From contig VXYL01000056.1 in NCBI GenBank assembly GCA_009846005.1, positions 62,001 through 126,000 on the forward strand: a DNA stretch of 64,000 nt. The letters are read 5' to 3'. Source of the DNA: Gammaproteobacteria bacterium (GTDB lineage: Bacteria > Pseudomonadota > Gammaproteobacteria > Pseudomonadales > Azotimanducaceae). The notes below the pieces were generated by a model that made no database searches, was not told the origin of the DNA, and was given only the letters and a program-made list of their open reading frames with translations. Position numbers and translations under genes: made by a program. Below are positions 18,182 through 27,043 of the stretch, piece by piece. Every line of letters starts with the position of its first letter. The stretch's first letter is position 1.

Positions 18182-18280
18182 CGTAGGGGACGGGCTTGTC
18201 CCGTCCCGAACCCGCCGGCACGGGCGACCACATGCGACCAGCGGGCGACCGCGCGCCCTTCGGGCGCGTTAGGGTCGCCC

Positions 18281-18285
<5 letters not shown>
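18182..18285. repeat. Two CGTAGGGG-family palindromic repeats between nth and argG
   Basis: The first (18182-18207) begins CGTAGGGGACGGGCTTGTCC. The second (18241-18285) is the GCGGGCGACC...GGTCGCCCCTACG type but with an extra internal hairpin, GCGCGCCC-TTC-GGGCGCG, between its arms. The second supplies the TAG stop codon of argG. They fill most of the gap between these convergent genes, where a terminator would be expected. Confidence 0.85.
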
Positions 18286-19501
<1,216 letters not shown>

Positions 19502-19663
19502 GTATGGGACTCCCCTCGGTGACGTTCGGAGCGGGCGGCGAGTTTAGTCGAATCCCCGAATGTGCGTCAGCCCGGGTTCGGCGGGCGGGCGATGAGACAT
19601 TGCCGGGGTCTTCCCGCGTCACTTACGATCGGATCCTCCACGGTCGAGACTTCGGGTTTCGTT

Positions 19664-21055
19664 TTGGATCGACGCGAATTCCTCCAAGCCGCGACCGGCA
19701 CGGCCTTCCTGCTGCCGGCCTTTCCCGCCTGGGCCCGCCGGCGGTCGATCAACGACTACTCCGGACTCGATGCCGTCACCGTCGCCGATGAGCGCCGGCC
19801 ACGTTCGACCGAGGAGGTGAGTGCGGCCGTGGGCGAATGGCGGGACGCGATCTCGGTGGGCGGCGGCCGATTCAGCATGGGCGGCCAGATCGCCTACCCG
19901 GAATCGTTGCACCTCGACATGCGGCAGTTGAAACGCGTCGTCTCTCTCGATCCCGAACGGCAGACCGTACGGGTACAGGCCGGCATCTCGTGGCGCGACC
20001 TGCAGGAAGTCCTGGATCCCCACGACCTGTCGGTCAGCATCATGCAGAGCTTCAGCAATTTCACCGTCGGCGGCTCGGTATCCGTCAACTGCCACGGCCG
20101 GTATGTCGGCAGGGGGCCCATTGTGAACTCGGTGCGGGCATTGCAGCTGGTGACCGCCGACGGATCGGTGTTGGAGCTTGAACCTTCCTCCGAGGTGTTC
20201 CGCGGCGTGTTCGGCGGCTACGGGGGACTTGGCGTCGTCACCGAGGTCGAATTGGGTCTCGAGCCCAACTCGCGCCTGCGCCGCGTGGTGGAGGATGTCG
20301 AGCTGGCGAGCTATCCGAGGCGATTCCTCGACGACGTTGCCGGGGATTCCCGCGTCGTGCTGCACAACGCCGATCTGCGGCCCCCGGACTTCGACGCGCC
20401 GCGCATGATCAGCTGGCTGTCCACGAACCGACCGGCGACGGTCGAAGAGCGCCTGATTCCCCGCGACCGCAACTACGCCCGCAACCAGGCCGCCATCTGG
20501 GCGGTTTCCGAACTGCCCGGCGGGGCGCGGCTGCGCCAGAGCGTCGAGGAACGTCTGCACGGCGAGGAAGTGGTGGTGTGGCGCAACTACGAGGCGAGCC
20601 TGGACACGGATTCGCTGGAACCGCCTACGCGGCTGTTCTCCACCTACCTCCTGCAGGAGTACTTCATCCCGGTGGACAACTTCCTCGGGTTCGCACGGTC
20701 GATGGCCGGAATCCTGAGCGAGCACAGGGTCAATGCGCTCAATGTGTCGATTCGCCACTCGCCAGCGGACACGCGGTCGTTGCTGTCCTGGGCGCCCACG
20801 GACGTGTTTTCCTTCGTGCTCTACTACAAGCAGCGCACGACGGGACGGGCGCGGCGGCGGGCCGAGGCGTGGACGCGGGAGTTGATCGACGCCGCGCTGG
20901 AGTACGGTGGCCGCTACTACCTCCCGTACCGCCTGCACGCGACGCCGGCCCAGTTCGTTCGGGCCTATCCGGAACACGAGGCGTTCCGCAGGCTTAAGGC
21001 AGGGCTCGACCCGCGCGGCAAGTTCCGCAACATGCTCTGGGACAGGTACCTCTAA
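19664..21055 (+). CDS. Tat-exported FAD-binding oxidoreductase (VAO-type)
   Basis: About 463 residues from a TTG at 19664, chosen because it gives a twin-arginine signal DRREFLQAATGTAFLLPAFPAWA; the frame is also open to an ATG at 19562. The PCMH-type FAD domain is seen in SVGGGRFSMGGQ and SNFTVGGSVSVNCHGR, and GYGGLGVVTEVELGL is also typical of the family. The C-terminal part ends with DPRGKFRNMLWDRYL, as in aldonolactone and alditol oxidases. It probably oxidises a sugar, lactone or alcohol in the periplasm; substrate unknown. It is divergent from argG. Confidence 0.82.
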   Translation: MDRREFLQAATGTAFLLPAFPAWARRRSINDYSGLDAVTVADERRPRSTEEVSAAVGEWRDAISVGGGRFSMGGQIAYPESLHLDMRQLKRVVSLDPERQTVRVQAGISWRDLQEVLDPHDLSVSIMQSFSNFTVGGSVSVNCHGRYVGRGPIVNSVRALQLVTADGSVLELEPSSEVFRGVFGGYGGLGVVTEVELGLEPNSRLRRVVEDVELASYPRRFLDDVAGDSRVVLHNADLRPPDFDAPRMISWLSTNRPATVEERLIPRDRNYARNQAAIWAVSELPGGARLRQSVEERLHGEEVVVWRNYEASLDTDSLEPPTRLFSTYLLQEYFIPVDNFLGFARSMAGILSEHRVNALNVSIRHSPADTRSLLSWAPTDVFSFVLYYKQRTTGRARRRAEAWTRELIDAALEYGGRYYLPYRLHATPAQFVRAYPEHEAFRRLKAGLDPRGKFRNMLWDRYL

Positions 21056-21137
21056 CGGCAAGCCCGATTGATCGAGACGACTGCCGGGTACGCCAAAACA
21101 GGCGATAATTCGGCCAATCCCACCGGGCGCCACGGCA

Positions 21138-21731
21138 ATGACGATGAAGACGCGGTTCCGCGGCTACCTGCCCGTGGTGGTCGACCTTGAGACCGGCGGG
21201 TTCGACGACGCCGTCCACGCACTGCTGGAGATCGCGGCCGTCACGCTCGACTTCGAAGACCAACGTCTCGTGGTCCGCGACCGGCACCGGTGGGCGGTAG
21301 CGCCGCACCCGGACACCATCGTCGAGGAGGCATCCCTCAAGGTGACGGGCATCGATCTGAATGACACTGCACGCGGAGCGGTCTCCGAACACGAGGCCGT
21401 GCGCGGACTGTTCCGTGCGGTTCGCGCCGAAGTCAGGCGCCAGGGCTGCCACCGAGCGATCGTCACCGCACACAACGCCCACTTCGACCACGGCTTCATC
21501 CACGCGGCTGCGACGCGCAGCGGCGTCAAGCGCAGTCCTTTCCACCCGTTCTCGGTTGTGGATACCGTGGCGCTGGCGGCGGTGCACTACGGCCACACGG
21601 TCTTATCGGAAGCCTGCGGGCGCGCGGGGATCGCCTACGACGCCGACCGCGCGCACTCCGCCACGTACGATGCGGACGTTACCGCCGCGTTGTTTTGCGC
21701 CGTGGTCAACGCGACTGCGCCGAACCGCTAG
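21138..21731 (+). CDS. rnt: Ribonuclease T
   Basis: RNase T (197 aa) is a DEDDh 3'-5' exonuclease that trims tRNA and stable RNA 3' ends. Active-site motifs are VDLETGGFD (about residues 14-22), HNAHFDH, and HSATYDADVTA (DEDDh His/Asp). Segments RFRGYLPVVVD, KRSPFHPF and TVLSEAC match E. coli Rnt closely. Start could be the ATG at 21138 or 21144. It converges with grxD; rnt and grxD are also neighbours in E. coli. Confidence 0.96.
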   Translation: MTMKTRFRGYLPVVVDLETGGFDDAVHALLEIAAVTLDFEDQRLVVRDRHRWAVAPHPDTIVEEASLKVTGIDLNDTARGAVSEHEAVRGLFRAVRAEVRRQGCHRAIVTAHNAHFDHGFIHAAATRSGVKRSPFHPFSVVDTVALAAVHYGHTVLSEACGRAGIAYDADRAHSATYDADVTAALFCAVVNATAPNR

Positions 21732-21744
21732 GCGCCAGCGTGAA

Positions 21745-21782
21745 GCCCCGCGGGGCGACCCTACGCGTCGCGAAGCGACGCG
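21745..21782. terminator. Hairpins between convergent rnt and grxD
   Basis: Two adjacent inverted repeats lie between the gene ends: GCCCCGCGGGGC (about 21745-21756) and CGCGTCGC-GAA-GCGACGCG (21764-21782). Both stems are strong and GC-rich. Neither is followed by a T tract, so bidirectional factor-independent termination is plausible but not certain. Confidence 0.5.
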
Positions 21783-21805
21783 CGTCCCCCACAGATGATG
21801 CCCCG

Positions 21806-22141
21806 TTATTCCTCTTCGCGGTTGCTGGCAGCTTCCTTGATGATCGGCTCCAACTCGCCCGACTCGTACATCTCGGTGATGATGTCGCAACCGCCGACGA
21901 GTTCGCCGTCGACGTAAAGTTGTGGGAACGTCGGCCAGTTGGCAACCTGCGGCAACGTGGATCGAATCTCCGGGTTCGACAGCACGTCGACGTAGGCGAA
22001 CCGTTCCCCGCACGCCATCAGGCATTGCACGGTCTGCGCCGAGAACCCGCACTGGGGGGCCTGGGGCGACCCCTTCATGTAGAGGATGATCGGGTGCGTC
22101 GCAATCTGCTCCCGGATCGTGGACAGGACGGCGTCGCTCAT
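21806..22141 (-). CDS. grxD: Monothiol glutaredoxin (Grx4 type)
   Basis: A 111-residue monothiol glutaredoxin with the CGFS active site at residues 31-34 and the glutathione-binding segments WPTFPQLYVDGELVGGCDI. Such proteins bind a bridging 2Fe-2S cluster with glutathione and hand it to Fe-S targets. The start MSDAVLSTIREQI matches the family. Monocistronic here. Confidence 0.97.
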   Translation of the reverse strand: MSDAVLSTIREQIATHPIILYMKGSPQAPQCGFSAQTVQCLMACGERFAYVDVLSNPEIRSTLPQVANWPTFPQLYVDGELVGGCDIITEMYESGELEPIIKEAASNREEE

Positions 22142-22395
22142 GGCTTTCCTCGTCGTTCTTCGAATGCGCTAGTGTAACTCGCCGCCGCCACAAGCCCAAA
22201 ACGATCCGTACTTCGGCGGTTGGCGCCGGGCGCGACCACCCACGATCACCCGGGGATACAGCCAAAGCGTTGGCGCGCCCCTCGCCCAGCGCGGCCAATC
22301 GATCATGCAACGCGGGGAGTATCGGATCCGCCGGTGTCAACGCCGCTGCGTCTGCACTTGCCGCCGACGCGGAAAATCCGACACACTCCCAAGCC

Positions 22396-23550
22396 ATGCC
22401 CCGCCACGAACCGCCCATCGACCGGCGAGGAACAAGCAGCGAGAAGTGGGAGAAGTACGCGGGTCGCGACGTCCTGCCGCTATGGGTCGCGGACATGGAC
22501 CTGCCCACCGCGCCGTTCGTCCTAGACGCCGTTCGCGAGCGACTCGAGCACCCGATCCTCGGCTATACCGCGCCGCCTGCGCGGATGGCGGAGGCCTTCA
22601 TTGCGTGGTTGCGGCGACGCTACGGCTGGTGCGTCAACCACGAGTGGCTGGTTTGGCTACCGGGGGTCGTGCCCGGATTCAACGTCGCCGCCCGGGCGGT
22701 AGCGACGGAAGGTTGCGACCTGGTCGTTCCCGCGCCGGTTTACGGTCCCATCCTGAAGGTTCCCGCCAACGTCGGGTTGCGCGGGATCGTCTCGCCGCTG
22801 GCACTGAACAACGGCCGCTGGGAGATGGACGTAGACGACCTCGCGGCAAAGATGTCACCAGCGACCGCCGCCTTGCTGTTCTGCAATCCCCAGAACCCCA
22901 GCGGGCGCGTTTACGATCGCCACGAACTGGCGCTCGTCGCGGAACTCGCCCTTCGCAACGACGCCGTCTTGATCAGCGACGAGATCCATTGCCCGATTGT
23001 GCTCGATGCCACCAAGCGCCATGTACCCGTCGCCAGCCTCGGGCGGGAGGTCGAGGCCCGGTCGATCTCTCTCTTCGCGCCCACCAAGGCGTTCAACTTT
23101 CCCGGCCTGAACGCGGCCGTGGCCGTCATCCCGGATCCGAGCCTGCGCGCGGCGTACGAGTCGGCCGGGACGGGGCTGATCTCGACCTACTCGCCGCTTG
23201 CCTTCGCGGCCCTAACCGCAGCCTTCGAGGACGACAGCGACTGGCTCGACGAACAGAACGCATTCCTGGCCAGCAACGCACGGCGCCTGGAGGCCGCGGT
23301 CGCCGTCATCGACGGCATCCGGACAACGACCGTCGAAGGAACGTATCTGGCGTGGCTGGACGTGTCGGCATTGGGTCTCGGGGACGCGGCCGCGGCGTTC
23401 GAAGAACATGGCCTAGGTCTTCATGCAGGCGAGGAGTTCGGGGGTCCCGGATTTCTGCGCCTCAACTTCGGTTGCCCGCGATCGATCCTGGATCAAGCCA
23501 TCGCCCGACTCGCCGAAGCCGCCGAGGCGCTTGCCACGAAACCGGTTTGA
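22396..23550 (+). CDS. PatB/MalY-type PLP-dependent C-S lyase
   Basis: A 384-residue fold-type I PLP enzyme. The opening DRRGTSSEKWEKYAGRDVLPLWVADMD is characteristic of PatB/MalY proteins (given here only to define the group), and NPQNPSGRV, SDEIHCPI and the PLP lysine in APTKAFNFPGL (K231) follow. Members cleave cystathionine or cysteine conjugates to a thiol, pyruvate and ammonia. The ATG at 22396 was chosen because it starts exactly at the family N-terminus. A terminator-like hairpin lies before argD. Confidence 0.9.
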   Translation: MPRHEPPIDRRGTSSEKWEKYAGRDVLPLWVADMDLPTAPFVLDAVRERLEHPILGYTAPPARMAEAFIAWLRRRYGWCVNHEWLVWLPGVVPGFNVAARAVATEGCDLVVPAPVYGPILKVPANVGLRGIVSPLALNNGRWEMDVDDLAAKMSPATAALLFCNPQNPSGRVYDRHELALVAELALRNDAVLISDEIHCPIVLDATKRHVPVASLGREVEARSISLFAPTKAFNFPGLNAAVAVIPDPSLRAAYESAGTGLISTYSPLAFAALTAAFEDDSDWLDEQNAFLASNARRLEAAVAVIDGIRTTTVEGTYLAWLDVSALGLGDAAAAFEEHGLGLHAGEEFGGPGFLRLNFGCPRSILDQAIARLAEAAEALATKPV

Positions 23551-23587
23551 ACTCGCCCGAGCCGTTCGCTACTATCGGCCGCTTCCC

Positions 23588-23618
23588 GGGCAGCGCCTGC
23601 GCTGCCCGTTATTGTTTT
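23588..23618 (+). terminator. Terminator-like hairpin between patB-like gene and argD
   Basis: A perfect 9-bp stem GGGCAGCGC-CT-GCGCTGCCC is followed by the T-rich GTTATTGTTTT. It lies 37 nt after the lyase stop and 36 nt before the argD start. It could end the upstream transcript or act as an attenuator for argD. Confidence 0.6.
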
Positions 23619-23654
23619 CGGGCGGGCGACGCCGTACCCCGGCAGGAGGCTGCG

Positions 23655-24857
23655 ATGGCGGATGTGTTGGAGGAGATACCTCGGTCGGTAATGCCCACAT
23701 ACGCGCGCATTCCGGTGGCGTTCGTGCGCGGCGAGGGCAGCTATGTCTACGACAGCAACGGCAAGCGATACCTTGACGGGCTGACCGGCATTGCCGTGTG
23801 CGGACTCGGCCACGCGCATCCCAAGATCGCCGACGCGATCGCACGGCAGGCGTCGACCCTGACGCACACCTCCAACCTGTACCGCATTCCCGAGCAGGAG
23901 CGGCTCGCGAACCGGCTCACCAAAATCGCCGGCATGGACAACGTGTTCTTCTGCAACTCCGGGGCGGAGGCCAACGAGGCGACGATCAAGATCGCGCGCC
24001 TTTACGGCCACTCCCGCAACGTCGATGCGCCGCATATCGTGGTCGCCGACGGCAGCTTCCACGGTCGCACGATGGCGACGCTGACGGCCACCGGGAACCG
24101 CAAGGTGCAGGCCGGATTCGAGCCGCTGCTCGGCGGCTTCGTGCGCGCCCCGTACAACGACGTTGAATCCGTGGAGAAGATCGCCGCCAACGACAAGAAC
24201 GTCGTCGCGGTGCTGGTGGAGCCCATCCTCGGCGAGGGCGGCATCGTCATCCCGGACGACGGCTATCTCGAGGCCCTGCGAGATATCTGCGACCGCCACG
24301 GCTGGCTGTTGATGCTGGACGAGGTGCAAACGGGCAACGGCCGGACGGGGCGCTACTTTGCCTACCAGCACACCGCGATCGTTCCCGATGTTGTGGCCAC
24401 CGCCAAGGGACTCGGAAACGGCGTGCCGATCGGCGCATGTCTGGCTCGCGGTGAAGCCGCCAAGATGCTGGTCGCCGGAACCCACGGTTCGACGTTCGGC
24501 GGCAATTTCCTGGTCTGCGCGGCCGCCAACGCGGTGGTCGACGAGTTGACCGATGGCGGAATCATCGACCGGGCGGCCGAACTCGGCGAGCGCATGCTGG
24601 CGAGGTTCAGCGAACGCCTTGCCGGGAACAACCGCGTCAAGGAGATTCGCGGCAAGGGCTTGATGCTGGCTGTCGAACTCAACGAGCCATGTGCGGAACT
24701 CGTCGGCGCGGCCGTCGACGCTGGCCTCCTGATCAATGTCGCCGCGGACACTGTCGTGCGTCTCTTGCCGCCGCTCAATATGAGCGACGACGACGCCGAC
24801 TCGATGGTGGACCAGGTGGTCGACTTGATCGACGCGATGCCCGGCGATGCTCCTTGA
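23655..24857 (+). CDS. argD: Acetylornithine aminotransferase
   Basis: A 400-residue class III aminotransferase that makes N-acetylornithine in arginine synthesis. Landmarks are NSGAEANEATIKIAR, DGSFHGRTMATL, LMLDEVQTGNGRTG and the PLP lysine in ATAKGLGNGVPIGA (K251). The ATG at 23655 has an excellent AGGAGG six nt upstream, while the open frame continues far upstream without homology. Related class III transaminases cannot be wholly excluded, but argF follows 134 bp downstream and argG is nearby. Confidence 0.92.
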   Translation: MADVLEEIPRSVMPTYARIPVAFVRGEGSYVYDSNGKRYLDGLTGIAVCGLGHAHPKIADAIARQASTLTHTSNLYRIPEQERLANRLTKIAGMDNVFFCNSGAEANEATIKIARLYGHSRNVDAPHIVVADGSFHGRTMATLTATGNRKVQAGFEPLLGGFVRAPYNDVESVEKIAANDKNVVAVLVEPILGEGGIVIPDDGYLEALRDICDRHGWLLMLDEVQTGNGRTGRYFAYQHTAIVPDVVATAKGLGNGVPIGACLARGEAAKMLVAGTHGSTFGGNFLVCAAANAVVDELTDGGIIDRAAELGERMLARFSERLAGNNRVKEIRGKGLMLAVELNEPCAELVGAAVDAGLLINVAADTVVRLLPPLNMSDDDADSMVDQVVDLIDAMPGDAP

Positions 24858-24991
24858 GCGCCCATGACGCTTACACTTAGGTCGCAAATGGACAAGCGTC
24901 TCATTCCGGTCCTTGACGGCTCGCGTACTCGCGAGACGCGCTAGGCTCGGGCTGCCGAACGCAACGCTTTCGAGCATCGTGGAAGCGTCCC

Positions 24992-25933
24992 GTGGCTGAC
25001 AGGTCCGGTTCGGCCCCGCAAACCTCCCGGCATCCGGCGCCGAGGCACTTCCTCACGCTCGGCGACTTCACTGCCGACGAACTGAACCGCGTCGTCTGGC
25101 GCGGTGTCGATCTGAAGGAGATGTGGCGCATCGGCCAACGCTACGAGCCGCTCAGAGGGCGCACGCTCGCCATGATCTTCGAGTTGAGTTCCACGCGCAC
25201 GCGGGTGTCCTTCGAGGCGGGCATGCACCAGCTTGGCGGCCACGCCCTGTCGCTCAGCCCGAACGACTCGCACCTTGGCCGCGGCGAACCCGTGGAGGAC
25301 ACGGCACGGGTGCTCTCGGAGATGGTCGACGCGGTGATGATCCGCACTTTCGACCACGCCACGGTGGAGCGCTTCGCCGCCGCGGCCTCGATACCGGTCA
25401 TCAACGGCATGACGAGTCGTTCCCATCCGTGCCAGCTGCTCGCCGACATGCAGACGCTCGTCGAGTACCGCGGCGAGATTTCCGGCACCACGGTGGCGTT
25501 CGTGGGAGACGGCCACAACATGTGCAACTCCTACATCGGCGCCGCGGGATTGTTCGGCTTCGAATTGCGGATCGCGACGCCAAGCGGCCATGAACCCAGC
25601 CAAGGAATCCTGCCGGCACCGAACGTCGAACTCGTCGATTCCCCGGCCCACGCCGTGGACGGTGCTGATCTCGTGGTCACCGACGTCTGGTCGTCGATGG
25701 GGCACGAGGGCGAGGAGGCAGATCGGCGCGCGGCATTCGTCGGCTACCAAGTCTCACCCGCGCTCCTGGATCGAGCGAAGCCAGACGCTCTGTTCATGCA
25801 CTGTCTGCCGGCCCACCGCGGCGAGGAGATCAGCAACGACATGCTCGACGATCCGCGCTCGGTGGCGTGGGTGGAGGCCGGCAACCGCCTGCACTCCCAG
25901 AAGGCGCTCCTTGAGTTCCTGCTGGTCGCTTGA
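24992..25933 (+). CDS. argF: Ornithine carbamoyltransferase
   Basis: ArgF (313 aa) makes citrulline from ornithine and carbamoyl phosphate. The carbamoyl-phosphate loop STRTR is at residues 67-71, HPCQ follows near residue 145, and the ornithine-side HCLPAHRG lies near the C-terminus; DMQT and SMG (VWSSMGHE) are also conserved. Start is GTG. The COQ4-like gene begins 10 nt after the stop, suggesting a shared transcript. Confidence 0.97.
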   Translation: MADRSGSAPQTSRHPAPRHFLTLGDFTADELNRVVWRGVDLKEMWRIGQRYEPLRGRTLAMIFELSSTRTRVSFEAGMHQLGGHALSLSPNDSHLGRGEPVEDTARVLSEMVDAVMIRTFDHATVERFAAAASIPVINGMTSRSHPCQLLADMQTLVEYRGEISGTTVAFVGDGHNMCNSYIGAAGLFGFELRIATPSGHEPSQGILPAPNVELVDSPAHAVDGADLVVTDVWSSMGHEGEEADRRAAFVGYQVSPALLDRAKPDALFMHCLPAHRGEEISNDMLDDPRSVAWVEAGNRLHSQKALLEFLLVA

Positions 25934-25943
25934 ACACGGCACC

Positions 25944-26882
25944 ATGGACGCCAAGCAGCACATCCGGCAGTGCGCCTCCTGGGTTGACACCGCAACGCTC
26001 CGTGACGCACTGAACGCCGCCAAGGAAGGCGATGCCCTCAGCCAGCGACGCGTCGCCGGTGCCATGGTCTGGGCGGCGTTTTCCTGCCCCGACGCCATCG
26101 AACCGACCTACGACGTCATCGCCGCGGCCTGGCTCGGCGCGGGGGCGTTTCCCGACATTCCAGCCGGATTGCCGCAAGCGCCACTTGAAGCGAGTTTCTG
26201 GGATGCGTTCTTCTCTGCCGTCGATGGTGCCGAGAAGGGCTACGACGCCGCATCGATAACCGCACGGGTTGCGGCCTTGGGTGGCAGCGTGCATCCGAGT
26301 TTCCGGGAGATCTCCGAGGACTGTGCGCGGCGTCACCCCGGGGCGACCGCTGCACTGACCAATCCGGTGCCCGGGCGGACCGATCTCGAGGAACTCGGCG
26401 CCTGCACGGATCCAAGCCTCGGCCAAACCCTTTACCGGATGATCGTCGATCAGGGGTACGACCTCGAAGTGCTCGACCGGGAGGCAATCGCGCTTTCTGC
26501 CTTGCCGCGCTCGCTCCGCTACCTCAACACGCGAATCCTCCAGATGCACGATGTCTGGCACTTGGTCGCGGGCTACGCCACGACGGCTTCCCACGAGATC
26601 GCCATATCCGCCTTCCAACTTGCCCAGTTCGGGCACAACTATTCGGCCATGTTCCTGGCGACCATCACGACCATCTCGTGCACGCTGCGGCGCGCCGGCT
26701 TCGGCATCCTGATGCAACTCATCGCCGAAGGCTGGCGGCACGGCCGCGAGACGCCGCCCATGATGGACATTCATTGGGAGGCGGAATGGAACCGGCCGAT
26801 CGACGCGATACGAAGCGCATACGGCATCCCGGTCTACCGGAGCGTTCTCCCCGCGGACCTCTTCGAGTCCATAGCCGCATAG
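25944..26882 (+). CDS. COQ4 family protein (ubiquinone biosynthesis)
   Basis: A 312-residue protein with the COQ4 metal-binding signature H-D-x2-H-x11-E: H202, D203, H206 and E218 in HDVWHLVAGYATTASHE. COQ4 acts on the ring C1 position in ubiquinone synthesis and binds other Coq proteins. The protein is longer than typical COQ4, with about 100 extra N-terminal residues of no recognised domain. The ATG at 25944 lies 10 nt after argF, so it is probably cotranscribed with an arginine gene, a pairing without obvious functional logic. Confidence 0.78.
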   Translation: MDAKQHIRQCASWVDTATLRDALNAAKEGDALSQRRVAGAMVWAAFSCPDAIEPTYDVIAAAWLGAGAFPDIPAGLPQAPLEASFWDAFFSAVDGAEKGYDAASITARVAALGGSVHPSFREISEDCARRHPGATAALTNPVPGRTDLEELGACTDPSLGQTLYRMIVDQGYDLEVLDREAIALSALPRSLRYLNTRILQMHDVWHLVAGYATTASHEIAISAFQLAQFGHNYSAMFLATITTISCTLRRAGFGILMQLIAEGWRHGRETPPMMDIHWEAEWNRPIDAIRSAYGIPVYRSVLPADLFESIAA

Positions 26883-26944
26883 CGTCTGTTGCCCCAAGGG
26901 CGCGCAGTCGGCAGTGCCGAGCCTACCGGCTCACTGGGCAACGG

Positions 26945-27004
26945 AACGGGACGAGCCCGTCCCCTACGATTCGTCCACGGGACGGGACAAGCCCGTCCCC
27001 TACG
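26945..27004. repeat. Two direct CGTAGGGG-family palindromic repeats
   Basis: Two copies in the same orientation, at 26945-26968 and 26977-27004, each containing GGGACRAGCCCGTCCCCTACG and separated by a few bases. They occupy the gap between the COQ4-like gene and the convergent protease gene. Confidence 0.85.
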
Positions 27005-27043
27005 ATTCGGCCCCGCCAGGTGTCGTCGAGAGCGAATCCGCAT

